From NCBI GenBank assembly GCA_015059435.1, contig SVAJ01000002.1:124001-188000 (forward strand): DNA of 64,000 nucleotides. The letters are read 5' to 3'. The notes below the pieces were generated by a model. That model had not been told where the DNA came from and did not search any database. It saw nothing but the letters and a program-made list of their open reading frames with translations. This DNA comes from Bacillota bacterium. GTDB taxonomy: Bacteria > Bacillota_I > Bacilli_A > RF39 > UBA660. The stretch's first letter is position 1. Every line of letters starts with the position of its first letter. Below are positions 17,855 to 27,960 of this stretch, one piece after another. The translations under genes were made by a program, and so were the position numbers.

Positions 17855-17881
17855 TAAAAAAAAGAACTTTTTTCAAGTTCT
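17855..17881 (-). terminator. terminator of tRNA-Lys
   Basis: On the minus strand, agaactt/aagttct-type hairpin followed by a U-run (A-run at 17856-17862 on the plus strand). Confidence 0.75.
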
Positions 17882-17898
17882 CTTGTATTTATATAATA

Positions 17899-17974
17899 TG
17901 GTGGACTGTTAGGGATTCGAACCCTAGACCCACTGATTAAGAGTCAGTTGCTCTACCAACTGAGCTAACAGTCC
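17899..17974 (-). tRNA. tRNA-Lys (CTT)
   Basis: Minus-strand cloverleaf with acceptor ggactgt/acagtcc, anticodon loop CTCTTAA, T-arm GGTTCGAAT and encoded CCA. It converges with ddl. Confidence 0.93.
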
Positions 17975-18054
17975 GTTTTTTTCGAATGCAAATTTATTTT
18001 ATAACAATTTTTTTGAAATGACAATAGTTTTTTGAAAAAAAGTGTAATTAATGC

Positions 18055-18084
18055 TTGACTTTGTTACTGTATTTATAGTATTCT
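18055..18084 (+). promoter_or_regulatory. distal promoter (P1) of tRNA cluster
   Basis: TTGACT and TATTCT with an 18-base spacer, about 80 bases upstream of tRNA-Ile. Confidence 0.5.
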
Positions 18085-18116
18085 AATATTGCAGGTGAAA
18101 AAATGTAAAAAAACAC

Positions 18117-18145
18117 TTGCAAAAACTATGAAAATAGTGTAAACT
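18117..18145 (+). promoter_or_regulatory. proximal promoter (P2) of tRNA cluster
   Basis: TTGCAA and TAAACT with a 17-base spacer; the predicted start is about 15 bases before tRNA-Ile. Tandem P1/P2 promoters are common for stable-RNA operons. Confidence 0.55.
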
Positions 18146-18166
18146 GAAAAAGTACTAATTATTAAT

Positions 18167-18243
<77 letters not shown>

Positions 18244-18251
18244 TTAATAAT

Positions 18252-18328
18252 GCCTCAATAGCTCAGCTGGTTAGAGCACTTGACTGTTAATCAAGGGGTC
18301 CTAGGTTCAAGTCCTAGTTGAGGCGCCA
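18252..18328 (+). tRNA. tRNA-Asn (GTT)
   Basis: Acceptor gcctcaa/ttgaggc, anticodon loop CTGTTAA, T-arm GGTTCAAGT; CCA encoded. It lies 8 bases after tRNA-Ile. Confidence 0.94.
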
Positions 18329-18331
18329 GAT

Positions 18332-18408
18332 GGCCAGTTGGTGAAGTGGCTTAACACACTGCCCTTTCACGGCAGCATTCACGGATTCGAATTCCGTACT
18401 GGTCACCA
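18332..18408 (+). tRNA. tRNA-Glu (TTC)
   Basis: Acceptor ggccagt/actggtc, anticodon stem ctgcc/ggcag around CTTTCAC, T-arm GGATTCGAATTCC; CCA encoded. It lies 3 bases after tRNA-Asn. Confidence 0.94.
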
Positions 18409-18418
18409 ATTTTGAAGT

Positions 18419-18440
18419 AACTCCTTTTAGGAGTTTTTTA
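18419..18440 (+). terminator. terminator of Ile-Asn-Glu cluster
   Basis: Hairpin aactcc/ggagtt with a TTTTA loop and a T-run. Confidence 0.85.
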
Positions 18441-18450
18441 TTTAATATTA

Positions 18451-18479
18451 TTGACATATTTGCAATTATACTGTAATAT
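18451..18479 (+). promoter_or_regulatory. promoter of tRNA-Ser
   Basis: Consensus TTGACA, 17-base spacer, TAATAT; about 18 bases before the tRNA. Confidence 0.75.
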
Positions 18480-18497
18480 TATATTTGCGAAGCGTTT

Positions 18498-18588
18498 GGA
18501 GCAGTACTCAAGAGGCTGAAGAGGCGCCCCTGCTAAGGGTGTAGGTCGGGCAACTGGCGCGAGAGTTCAAATCTCTCCTGCTCCGCCA
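18498..18588 (+). tRNA. tRNA-Ser (GCT)
   Basis: A class II tRNA of 91 bases with a long variable arm. Acceptor ggagcag/ctgctcc, anticodon loop CTGCTAA, T-arm GAGTTCAAATCTC; CCA encoded. It has its own promoter and terminator. Confidence 0.94.
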
Positions 18589-18598
18589 TTATTGAATT

Positions 18599-18626
18599 AT
18601 CCCTTGTTTAACAAGGGTTTTATTTT
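18599..18626 (+). terminator. terminator of tRNA-Ser
   Basis: Hairpin cccttgtt/aacaaggg followed by ttttatttt. Confidence 0.85.
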
Positions 18627-18697
18627 GCATAAAATTATTATTTTTTATTTATTTGTGTTATACTATTTAATAATTACTAAAGAACTAGGTGATAAGT

Positions 18698-19492
18698 ATG
18701 TATAAAATGTTAGTTACTGATTTTGATGGTACATTATTAGATAGTGATGAAGCGATTCCACTAAGTACAATGCTTGAAATTGATCGTATTAGAAAAGATG
18801 GAGTTTTACTTACTATTGCGACTGGTAGAGTTATGAAATCAGTTTTAGAATATAATAAGGATTTTCCTTTTATTGATTATATTATCGCTTGTAATGGTGC
18901 TTATGTTTATGATGTTAAAAGAGATAAAGTTATTTTTAAGAAAAACATAATGGCATCTATTATAAAAAAAGTAAAGAAAGTAAGTAGCGAGTATGATTTA
19001 TGTTTTTGTACAGATGAATATTGGTATTTACTAAAAGGTAGTAACGCTATAAATAGAAAGTTAGAAGATAGAGAAAGATTAATTACTGATTTTGATACTT
19101 TTTATGAAGAACATAAAAGTAATATATATAAAATAGAAGTATTGTGCGATAAGAAAAAAGATCGAGATAATATTTATTCTATTTTAGAAGAATTAGATTT
19201 AAAAATATTACTTAATAAGATTTTATATACTAATAAACAATATGGTATAGAAATAGTTATGAATGATATCACTAAATGCAGTGGTGTAGAAAAAATTTGT
19301 AAGTTAAATAAACTAGATATAGAAAGTGTTATTGCGATAGGTGATGATTTAAGTGATTTATCTATGATTAAAAATGTAGGTATGGGAGTTGCGGTTAGTA
19401 ATGCAGAAAGTAGTGTTAAAAAAGTAGCTAAAATGAAAACTAGTTCTAATGATACAAAAGGTGTAGAAAAAGTTATTAAAAAGTTATTGTAG
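18698..19492 (+). CDS. Cof-type HAD-IIB phosphatase
   Basis: A haloacid-dehalogenase-superfamily phosphatase of 264 residues, probably acting on phosphosugars or cofactors. Motif I DFDGTLLD is at the N-terminus (residues ~7-14), motif II is TIATGR, and a late KCSGVEKICK, then AIGDDLSDLSMIKNVGMGVAVSNA (motif IV). This is the Cof/YcsE-type layout with a C2B cap. Start ATG 18698 follows aggtgat. It is followed 8 bases later by an RluA gene with SD aggagg, so the two are probably co-transcribed. Substrate cannot be told from sequence. Confidence 0.92.
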   Translation: MYKMLVTDFDGTLLDSDEAIPLSTMLEIDRIRKDGVLLTIATGRVMKSVLEYNKDFPFIDYIIACNGAYVYDVKRDKVIFKKNIMASIIKKVKKVSSEYDLCFCTDEYWYLLKGSNAINRKLEDRERLITDFDTFYEEHKSNIYKIEVLCDKKKDRDNIYSILEELDLKILLNKILYTNKQYGIEIVMNDITKCSGVEKICKLNKLDIESVIAIGDDLSDLSMIKNVGMGVAVSNAESSVKKVAKMKTSSNDTKGVEKVIKKLL

Positions 19493-19500
19493 GAGGAAAT

Positions 19501-20355
19501 ATGAAAATAGTAGTAAAAAAAGATAGTACATTATTAGATTATTTATATGAAAATTTAGATATACCTAAAAAAAGAATTAAACAATATTTAACTCATGGAG
19601 CGATATTTGTTAATAATAATAGAACAACTAAATATGATTATAAATTAATTCCTGGTATGACTATTAATATAGATACAGATAATAAGAATAAAAAAGTTTT
19701 ACCATTTGATATATTATTTGAAGATGAACATATTATAGTTGTTAATAAACCAAGTGGACTTTTAACTATAGCGACAGCCAAAGAAAAAGATAAAACACTT
19801 TATCATATAGTAAGAGAATATTTGGTTAGTAAAAATAAATACGCTAAAGTATTTATAGTACATAGATTAGATAAAGATACTAGTGGTATAGTTGTTTTAG
19901 CTAAAGATTTAAAAACTAAGAATCAATTACAAGAGAATTGGAATGAGTATGTTAGTTTACGTGAGTATGTAGCTGTTGTTAATGGGTGTCCTAAAAAGGA
20001 AGAAGATAAAATAGTCCAAAATTTATCTGAAACTAAAACTAATTTAGTTTATGTTGATAGAAAAGGTTCTGGTAAAGAAGCTATTACTAATTATAAAGTT
20101 ATTAAGAGTTCTAACAAGTATAGTATGTTAGAAGTAAAAATAGAGACAGGTAGAAAAAATCAAATAAGAGTTGCTCTTGCAACAATTAGAACACCAATTG
20201 TTGGAGATATTAAATATGGGGATAAGAAAGATAAGCAATCAAGACTTTATTTACATGCTAATAGATTAAAAATGTATTATCCCGTTATTAAAAAAGATAT
20301 TTTATTTGAGACTAGTGTTCCAGTAGAATTTAAAAAATTAATTAATAAAAATTAA
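19501..20355 (+). CDS. RluA-family pseudouridine synthase
   Basis: Isomerises uridine to pseudouridine in rRNA or tRNA. An N-terminal S4-like region (LDIPKKRIKQYLTHGAIFVNN) is followed by VVNKPSGLL, the catalytic loop HRLDKDTSGIVVLAKD (Asp nucleophile) and GRKNQIRVAL, then YGDKKDKQSRLYLHA. 284 aa is normal for an RluD/YlyB-type enzyme. The exact target is not predictable. In an operon with the HAD phosphatase upstream. Confidence 0.93.
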   Translation: MKIVVKKDSTLLDYLYENLDIPKKRIKQYLTHGAIFVNNNRTTKYDYKLIPGMTINIDTDNKNKKVLPFDILFEDEHIIVVNKPSGLLTIATAKEKDKTLYHIVREYLVSKNKYAKVFIVHRLDKDTSGIVVLAKDLKTKNQLQENWNEYVSLREYVAVVNGCPKKEEDKIVQNLSETKTNLVYVDRKGSGKEAITNYKVIKSSNKYSMLEVKIETGRKNQIRVALATIRTPIVGDIKYGDKKDKQSRLYLHANRLKMYYPVIKKDILFETSVPVEFKKLINKN

Positions 20356-20405
20356 TTGTGTATAAAAATATTATTTTTACTCATTATATAAATGGGAGGA
20401 ATAAT

Positions 20406-21026
20406 ATGAAAAAAATTAGTAAGATTTTTGCTTATATGTTTTTAACTTTGGTTTTATTTACTGGTTGTGGTAATATGGAAAATACTCCTACTAAAAAGGT
20501 AGAAGAGTTATTAGGAAAATATCAATCTATGGATAGTGAGGTTTTAACTCAACTTGATAGTGTTATTTCTAGTGATACTAATATGAGTGATAGTCAAAAG
20601 AAGGAGTATAGATCATTATTAGAAAAACAATATCAAAATTTATCTTATAAAATAACAGATGAAAATATTGAAGGGGATAGTGCAACTGTTGATGTAGAAA
20701 TAGAAGTTTTAGATTATGCCACTAATATTAGCGAATCTAAAAAATATTATATGGAACATAAAGATGAATTTAAAAATAATGATAAAAATGATTACAGTGA
20801 TAATGATTCTTTAGTAGAAGATGCAAAAGATGCTATTGATGATGTGTCTGATGGGTTAGATAATGTTGCTACTTTTATTGATTATAAAATTAAACAAATG
20901 AAAACAGTAAATGATAAAGTTAAATATACAATTACATTTAATTTAACAAAAGAAAATGGCAAATGGCAGGTTGAAGATTTATCTGATATAGATAGACAAA
21001 AAATACATGGTTTATATGGAGTTTAA
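20406..21026 (+). CDS. lipoprotein, unknown (206 aa)
   Basis: The signal peptide ends in lipobox LFTGCG, so it is predicted to be lipid-anchored. The mature part has a helical KVEELLGKYQSMDSEVLTQLDSV region and a DSATVDVEIEVLDYATN strand. An acidic region follows (NDKNDYSDNDSLVEDAKDAIDD), and it ends VKYTITFNLTKENGKWQVEDLS. The last strand pair resembles the NTF2-like or DUF-type folds found in many Firmicutes lipoproteins. Start ATG 20406 is set by gggagga; upstream in-frame codons lack an SD. Function unknown. It ends in a strong terminator. Confidence 0.75.
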   Translation: MKKISKIFAYMFLTLVLFTGCGNMENTPTKKVEELLGKYQSMDSEVLTQLDSVISSDTNMSDSQKKEYRSLLEKQYQNLSYKITDENIEGDSATVDVEIEVLDYATNISESKKYYMEHKDEFKNNDKNDYSDNDSLVEDAKDAIDDVSDGLDNVATFIDYKIKQMKTVNDKVKYTITFNLTKENGKWQVEDLSDIDRQKIHGLYGV

Positions 21027-21052
21027 GATATTTCAAAAATATCTTTTTTTTT
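21025..21052 (+). terminator. intrinsic terminator
   Basis: Hairpin aagatatttt-like arms (aagatatt/aatatctt) with a long T-run. Confidence 0.85.
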
Positions 21053-21097
21053 ATCTTTTTTTTTGGTATACTTTTATATAGAATAGAGGGTGTTTAT

Positions 21098-23038
21098 ATG
21101 CTAGGTAATATTTTAGAAATAAATGATAATAGTGTTGTAGTTGAACTTGCTATTGATATTAATGAGCAACCAAACCTTGTTAATTTGCATGTTGTTTTTG
21201 AAGATGGAACTAAAAGAGTAGTTGGTGAAATTGTTAATATTAATCAAACTGTATTAGTTGCTAATATTGTTGGTGAGTTTGTTGGTAATAATTTTGTACC
21301 TGGTTCTAGTATTAAACCTTCTTTTAGATCTAAAGTTAGAATGATTAAAACAGATGAGTTACAATATATATTGGGTAAACAAGAGAGCAGTTTAGGTTAT
21401 ACTTTATTTGGTACAAGTAATATATATGAAAATTATCGTATTAATGTTAGTATAAATGAATTTTTTAGTAATCATTTTTCTGTATTAGGAAATAGTGGTT
21501 CTGGTAAAAGTTGTACTGTGGCTTCTATTGTTCAAAAATTGTTTACTTCGAAGAATGCTCCTGTTAAATCTAATGTGATATTTTTTGATGCGTTTGGTGA
21601 ATATACAAAAGCTTTTTCTAAATTACATGATATAAATAAAGAGATTAATTATAAAGTTTATACTACTAGTGCTAGAGAAGGAGAATATAATTTATTACGT
21701 ATTCCAGTATGGCTTTTAGATGTAGACGATTTAGCATTACTTTTAGATGTTAATACACCTACACAACTTCCTATAATAGAAAAAACTTTAAAATTAGTTC
21801 CGATATTAACTGGTAGTAATGCTGATGTAGTTAGAAAGAAAAACGATATTATTTCTAGAGCATTATTAGATATATTACTTAGTGGTGGTGAATCTACTAA
21901 AATTAGAGACCAAGTAGTTGCAATATTAACTAAATTTAATACTAATGAATTAAACTTGGAGAGTCAGATTGCTCAACCTGGTTATATTAGAACATTAAAA
22001 CAATGTTTATATATAGATAAAACTGGTAAGATGCAAGAAATGGAATTAGTTGTAGAATTTATTAGAACATTTATAAGTGATGTAGAAGAAGAAGTAAATC
22101 CTAGTAGTTTGAATAAGTTCTATACACTTAGTGATCTAGAGATGGCTATGGATTTTGCGCTTATTAGTGAAGGTATTTTAAAGAGTGAAAAAGTATTCGA
22201 TTATGCTAATGTAGTTAGTGTTAGATTACATACTTTAGCTAGTGGTGAATATAAAGACTATTTTGATTATCCTGAATATATTACTAAGAATGATTATATT
22301 AAGAAATTAACAACAGTTGAAAGTACTGGAGCAAAAGCTCAACTTATTAATTTTAATATAAGTTATGTTGATGATAGAATTGCTAAAGTATTTACTAAAA
22401 TAATTTCTAGAATGTTATTTACTAAAGCTGTTAGTAATGAAAGACGTGGAAGTGAAGCTTATCATATAATAGTAGAAGAAGCTCATAGATATATTCAAAA
22501 AGATATTGATATTGAAATATTAGGTTACAATATATTTGAACGTATTACTAAGGAAGGTCGTAAGTATGGAGTGTTCTTAGGAATAATTACTCAAAGACCT
22601 AGTGAACTTTCTGATACTACTATTTCTCAATGTTCTAACTTTATTATACTTAGAACACTTCATCCTAAAGATTTAGATTATATTAGAAATATGGTTCCAA
22701 ATATTTCTAGTGAAATAGTTGCACAACTTAAGAACTTAAAGCCAGGTAACTGTATAGCGTTTGGTAGTGCATTTAAAGTTCCAATTTCTATGTATATAGA
22801 TTTACCAAATCCTAGACCACTTTCTAATAATGTTGATTTAGAGACTGTTTGGTATCAAGTTGAAGAAAAAACAAAGGGTATAGTTTCATCTTCAGGTGGA
22901 CTTAAGGAAATTGTTAATCAGGCACCAACTCCTAGTATTTCTAAACCTGTTAGTAGTTTTCCAGAAGTATCAGTACAACCAATAGGACAGAGTGTTAGAC
23001 CAGCACAGGTTCCAATTAATAATATTACAAATAATTAA
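21098..23038 (+). CDS. HerA-like ATPase (DUF87)
   Basis: A hexameric FtsK/HerA-superfamily translocase, 646 aa. An N-terminal HAS-barrel-like domain (about 1-100) precedes the RecA-like core with Walker A GNSGSGKS (131-138), FFDAFGEYTKAF, Walker B-type HIIVEEAHRYI and a C-terminal TQRPSELSDTTISQCSNFIILR arginine-finger region. HerA proteins move DNA, often with the nuclease NurA; no nurA is next to it. The C-terminal ~50 residues are Pro/Ser-rich and unstructured. The next genes are sepF and divIVA, which might link it to chromosome handling at division (inference). Confidence 0.88.
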   Translation: MLGNILEINDNSVVVELAIDINEQPNLVNLHVVFEDGTKRVVGEIVNINQTVLVANIVGEFVGNNFVPGSSIKPSFRSKVRMIKTDELQYILGKQESSLGYTLFGTSNIYENYRINVSINEFFSNHFSVLGNSGSGKSCTVASIVQKLFTSKNAPVKSNVIFFDAFGEYTKAFSKLHDINKEINYKVYTTSAREGEYNLLRIPVWLLDVDDLALLLDVNTPTQLPIIEKTLKLVPILTGSNADVVRKKNDIISRALLDILLSGGESTKIRDQVVAILTKFNTNELNLESQIAQPGYIRTLKQCLYIDKTGKMQEMELVVEFIRTFISDVEEEVNPSSLNKFYTLSDLEMAMDFALISEGILKSEKVFDYANVVSVRLHTLASGEYKDYFDYPEYITKNDYIKKLTTVESTGAKAQLINFNISYVDDRIAKVFTKIISRMLFTKAVSNERRGSEAYHIIVEEAHRYIQKDIDIEILGYNIFERITKEGRKYGVFLGIITQRPSELSDTTISQCSNFIILRTLHPKDLDYIRNMVPNISSEIVAQLKNLKPGNCIAFGSAFKVPISMYIDLPNPRPLSNNVDLETVWYQVEEKTKGIVSSSGGLKEIVNQAPTPSISKPVSSFPEVSVQPIGQSVRPAQVPINNITNN

Positions 23039-23105
23039 ATTAGGGTTTATAATTTAAAAAAAATATGCTAAAATAAAGTATAGTAAAATAAATGGAGGAT
23101 TAAAT

Positions 23106-23534
23106 ATGGCATTAGATAAATTAAAAAACTTATTTGGTGGGGAAGAAGTAGAAGAAAATATCGCAGAAGAAGAATTTTATACTACTTCAAGAAGTGAATA
23201 TCATGAAGAAAATGGTGTTGCTGGTTCTAAGATGATGTTACTAGAACCACGTGCATATTCTGAAAGTCAACAAATTGCGGATTATTTAAAGAATCGTAGT
23301 GCAGTTGTTGTTAATTTAAAAAGAGTAACACCTGATCAAGCTAAAAGAATTGTAGATTTCTTAAGTGGTACTTTATATGCAATTGGTGGAGATTTACAAA
23401 AATTAGGTGGAGGAATTTTCTTATGTACTCCTAATAATGTTAATGTTGAAGGTAAAATTACTGATGAGACTCAATCAAGTAGTAAGTCTACTAAAACAAA
23501 AAAAGAAAAAGATGATGATGATTTTGATTTTTAA
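23106..23534 (+). CDS. sepF: cell division protein SepF
   Basis: SepF tethers FtsZ to the membrane and shapes the septum. An acidic linker leads to the conserved core: [29 protein letters not shown], then [33 protein letters not shown]. The N-terminal start [12 protein letters not shown] is the usual amphipathic membrane-binding helix. 142 aa is typical. It has the SD tggagg and is followed by divIVA, as in the Gram-positive division cluster. Confidence 0.95.
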   Translation: MALDKLKNLFGGEEVEENIAEEEFYTTSRSEYHEENGVAGSKMMLLEPRAYSESQQIADYLKNRSAVVVNLKRVTPDQAKRIVDFLSGTLYAIGGDLQKLGGGIFLCTPNNVNVEGKITDETQSSSKSTKTKKEKDDDDFDF

Positions 23535-23560
23535 TTAAAATATTTTCTTGAGGTGATTAT

Positions 23561-23998
23561 ATGAAAAAATTTAGTTATGAAGCTAATGGGTATAATCGCA
23601 GTGAAGTTAATCAGTTTGTAAGTGATGTAATAAGTCAAACCGAGGGTATTATCAGAAAGTGTAGAGAGCAAAGCAGTGAGGTTGAGAAGTTAAAAAAAGA
23701 ATTAGAACATTACAGAACACTTGAGAATACTTTGAAAACTGCTATTATGAAGGCTGAAGAGACTGGAGATAATATCAAAAGAATGGCTAGGGAAGAGCAT
23801 GAACTTATTGTTAGAGATGCTAAAAATAATGCTAGTCGTATTGTTAATGAGGCTTTGCTTAAGGCTGAAAAAATTGAAAATCAAGCTGATACTTTAGAGA
23901 GAAATATGAAAATATTTAAGAGAAAATTAAAAGTTATTATGGAACAACAAATGGCTGTTGTTGAAGAAATTGAAGTTTTAGAATTAGATCCAAAATAG
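23561..23998 (+). CDS. divIVA: DivIVA-domain coiled-coil protein
   Basis: A polar or septal scaffold. The N-terminal F-x-x-x-x-GYNRSEVNQFV is the DivIVA lipid-binding motif. It is followed by a long coiled coil with heptads (residues about 25-140). 145 aa is short for DivIVA but close to the shortest relatives; GpsB-like proteins are the alternative. Its place directly after sepF supports the assignment. SD tgaggtgat. Confidence 0.88.
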   Translation: MKKFSYEANGYNRSEVNQFVSDVISQTEGIIRKCREQSSEVEKLKKELEHYRTLENTLKTAIMKAEETGDNIKRMAREEHELIVRDAKNNASRIVNEALLKAEKIENQADTLERNMKIFKRKLKVIMEQQMAVVEEIEVLELDPK

Positions 23999-24005
23999 TT
24001 TATGT

Positions 24006-24031
24006 AAAGTAGAAATAATTCTACTTTTTTT
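24006..24031 (+). terminator. terminator after divIVA
   Basis: Hairpin aaagtagaa/ttctacttt and a T-run. Confidence 0.85.
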
Positions 24032-24073
24032 ATTGTTTTAAATTATGTTTAGTAGATTTTTTTTTAATTTTGA

Positions 24074-25246
<1,173 letters not shown>

Positions 25247-25249
<3 letters not shown>

Positions 25250-25537
25250 TATGTAAAAAATAGGTTTATTCTCATTAGATGGAGTGGTTGTTTTTTGTGT
25301 TTCTTTATTAGTTGAATTATTGTTGTTAGTGTTAGTGTTTCTTAGAGTATCTGCTATTTTAAATATTGTTTTAGCGTTACTTATTACTGGCTTTACTTGG
25401 TAGACAATAGGTATTGCTTGATTGATTACTCCTAGAGTTTTTTGTGTTCCATCTAATAAATTTGTCCAATTGATGCTTTTTGCAAGATTAAGTCCTCTTG
25501 AAAATATACTTGGTCTTATATAAGGATAACCGTACAT
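25247..25537 (-). CDS. YqfQ/VrrA-like small protein
   Basis: A 96-residue protein opening MYGYPYIRP, followed by RGLNLAKSINWTNLLDGTQKTLGVINQAIPIVYQVKPVISNAKTIFKIADTL. This matches the YqfQ-like pattern seen in Bacilli, in which a short Tyr/Pro start precedes an amphipathic NWxxxLxxxQxxLxxINQAIPxxxQ helix pair. The tail is Asn/Thr-rich. Role unknown; the family is small and conserved in Firmicutes. The start is set by aaagaggtgg upstream of the ATG. The family name comes from recall of the pattern only. Confidence 0.6.
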
Positions 25538-25651
25538 TGTACCACCTCTTTATATTAGTCTATGTAAACTATATTAAAAAGTGAATAATTAATATTTAAT
25601 TTAATAAAAAGATATGATATACTAGTAATGATAGAATAGAGGAGGGCTAGT

Positions 25652-27085
25652 ATGGATAGTTTATTAAAACCATTTATTGTTATTTATCATATTGTTCATA
25701 AAGTATATAGTCTTCCTATGTCTTTATTTAAAAAATCTGAAGATGAAATACTTAAAGTTCAGGATAAGATGGAATTACAAAAAGATAAGAATATTCCTAA
25801 AGATGAAAAGGCAGAAAACTTAGCGGATTTAGATGATCGTGTAAAAACTAAACAAGAAGAAAAAGCACCAGACAGGCCTTTAGTTAAATATAGATATGTT
25901 GTTATTAATGGAATGGGTAAAAAGGAAAATGGTACTTTTGAAGCGGAAAATGAAGGTGAGGTTAGAAACTTCTTAATATCACAAGAATATGAAGTTGTTT
26001 CTATTACACCTAGAGCTGCTTATGATATTGAAATGAATGATCATCAAAAGATTAGTGTAACAGATTTAGCTTTCTCACTTACTCAATTATCAACTTATAT
26101 TAAAGCAGGTATTCCTTTAGTAGATGCAGTTAAAATTTTAGCTAAACAATCTACTAAAGCAGGTAATAAAAGAGCTTTCCAAAGATTAGTTTATGAACTT
26201 CTTAAAGGAGAAAATTTATCAGATGCTATGTTGAAACAAGATAAGGTTTTTCCAAAGTTATTAGTTAATATGGTTAAGACTGCTGAACTTACTGGAGATT
26301 TGGCATCTATTTTGGATGATATGGCTGAATACTATACTTCAATGGAACAAACTAGAAAACAAATGATTAGTGCGATTACTTATCCAGTTGTAGTTTTAAC
26401 TATTGCATTTGGTGTTTTGATATTTATGCTTACATACTTAGTACCTCAGTTCTCTAGTATGTTTGAAGAGAATGGAGCAAGTCTTCCAGCACTTACTTTA
26501 ACTATTCTTAAAATAAGTGATTTTGTTAAAGGTAATTGGTTATTCTTACTTATTGGAGTTGTAGTTTTTATTGTTTTATTTGTATATTTATATAAGAATG
26601 TTTTGGAATTTAGAAAAGCAATACAAACATTACTTATGCATCTACCTATTGTAAAGAATATTATTATCTACAGTCAGGTAGCAAACTTTACAAAGACTTT
26701 TGCGTCACTTTTAAATCATGGTGTATTCATTACCGATAGTATGGAAGTATTATCTAAAATTACAAATAATGAAATATATAAAAAAATTATTGATAGATGT
26801 TTAAATAACTTGGGTAAGGGTGAACCTATTTCAGAATCATTTAAAGGTGAATGGGCTTTCCCTGTAGTTGCTTATGAAATGTTAGTAACTGGTGAAAATA
26901 CTGGACAACTTGGATTAATGATGGAAAAGGTGTCTGACCATTTCCAATCATTACATAAGACTTTAATTGATCAAATGAAGAGTTTGATGGAACCTATTAT
27001 GATTGTAGCTTTAGCTGGTATTGTAGGTGTTATACTTATTTCAATTGTTGAACCAATGTTTAGTATTTATGGTCAAATAAAATAG
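25652..27085 (+). CDS. type II secretion/type IV pilus inner-membrane protein (GspF/PilC-like)
   Basis: The platform protein of type IV pilus-like machines. Residues 1-80 form a charged N-terminal extension, then an adapter-like segment (VINGMGKKENGTFEAENEGEV). Two T2SSF domains follow, the first with LSTYIKAGIPLVDAVKIL and the second with FASLLNHGVFITDSMEVLS. Each ends in TELTGDL/TGENTGQL-type motifs before membrane helices. 477 aa is somewhat long for the family. SD gaggaggg; 12 bases after its stop comes the prepilin peptidase gene. Neither a GspE/PilB ATPase nor a PilM/N/O set is in the window, but three prepilins are at 34845-45933. Confidence 0.93.
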   Translation: MDSLLKPFIVIYHIVHKVYSLPMSLFKKSEDEILKVQDKMELQKDKNIPKDEKAENLADLDDRVKTKQEEKAPDRPLVKYRYVVINGMGKKENGTFEAENEGEVRNFLISQEYEVVSITPRAAYDIEMNDHQKISVTDLAFSLTQLSTYIKAGIPLVDAVKILAKQSTKAGNKRAFQRLVYELLKGENLSDAMLKQDKVFPKLLVNMVKTAELTGDLASILDDMAEYYTSMEQTRKQMISAITYPVVVLTIAFGVLIFMLTYLVPQFSSMFEENGASLPALTLTILKISDFVKGNWLFLLIGVVVFIVLFVYLYKNVLEFRKAIQTLLMHLPIVKNIIIYSQVANFTKTFASLLNHGVFITDSMEVLSKITNNEIYKKIIDRCLNNLGKGEPISESFKGEWAFPVVAYEMLVTGENTGQLGLMMEKVSDHFQSLHKTLIDQMKSLMEPIMIVALAGIVGVILISIVEPMFSIYGQIK

Positions 27086-27097
27086 GAGATGATAATT

Positions 27098-27862
27098 ATG
27101 AATATAACATATTTAATTATCTTTTTTCTTTTTGGAATAATAATGGGAAATATATATACAATGATAGGACTTCGTTTGCCTAATGATGATGCTAAATTAT
27201 TTTCGAAAAGTCATTGTGATGTTTGTTATCATAAATTAACTTTTTTAGAAAGTTTACCTATTGTATCATATATTTTCTTAAGGGGGAGATGTCCTTATTG
27301 TCATAAGAAAATTGATATAAAAAATATAATTATGGAAATTGTTACGGGAGTATTATTTGTATTATCATATTATACTTTTGGCTTATCAATAGATTTACTT
27401 ATTGCCCTAGGGGTTGTATCTTTATTAGTAATCGTATCTGTCGGTGATTTAGTTTATATGATTATTCCTGATGAAGTGTTAATATTTTTTAGTGGCTATT
27501 TTATTATTATTAATTATTTTAAATTAGGGTTAATGGGAGCATTGGAGCATATATTTGTTGGATTATTTTTATTCTTTATTATGTATACGATTATGTTACT
27601 TGGAGAAAAGATGTTTAAACGTGAAAGCCTTGGTGGTGGAGACGTAAAGATGATGTTTGTGTTTGGTTTAGTACTTGATCCTATTGTTGGTAGTTTAACT
27701 ATCTTTTTAGGTAGTATGTTAGCTCTTCCAATATCGCTATTTATGTATTATAAGTATCATAATAATGCTATTCCTTTTGGACCGTTTTTACTTTTAGCTT
27801 TTGCTCTTTTATACTTTATGAGAATAGATGCTAATTTTATAATTTATTTATTAGGTTTATAA
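27098..27862 (+). CDS. prepilin peptidase (PilD/GspO, A24)
   Basis: A bifunctional aspartic peptidase and N-methyltransferase that trims prepilins at Gly|Phe. Features: an N-terminal membrane helix, the zinc-binding Cys pairs CDVC and CPYC in the cytoplasmic loop, the first catalytic Asp in VGDLVYMIIPDE and the second in GGGDVKMMF (the conserved GxGD-type site). About seven membrane helices, 254 aa. Start ATG 27098 is preferred because AGGAG ends just before ATG 27089. Directly downstream of the GspF gene. Confidence 0.95.
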   Translation: MNITYLIIFFLFGIIMGNIYTMIGLRLPNDDAKLFSKSHCDVCYHKLTFLESLPIVSYIFLRGRCPYCHKKIDIKNIIMEIVTGVLFVLSYYTFGLSIDLLIALGVVSLLVIVSVGDLVYMIIPDEVLIFFSGYFIIINYFKLGLMGALEHIFVGLFLFFIMYTIMLLGEKMFKRESLGGGDVKMMFVFGLVLDPIVGSLTIFLGSMLALPISLFMYYKYHNNAIPFGPFLLLAFALLYFMRIDANFIIYLLGL

Positions 27863-27886
27863 ACAACTTTTGTAGTTGTTTTTTTT
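27862..27886 (+). terminator. terminator after prepilin peptidase
   Basis: Hairpin aacaact/agttgtt and a long T-run, next to the stop. Confidence 0.85.
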
Positions 27887-27960
27887 AATTATTATGGATA
27901 AAAATAGAAAGTTTTGTTATACTATGTTTGTTGATAACTTAATTAGAAGTAGGTGATATA

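Noticed and set aside
25652-27862. Competence (comG-type) operon
   Set aside because: There is no comGA ATPase or comGC-GG minor pilin set next to the GspF gene, so competence cannot be claimed.
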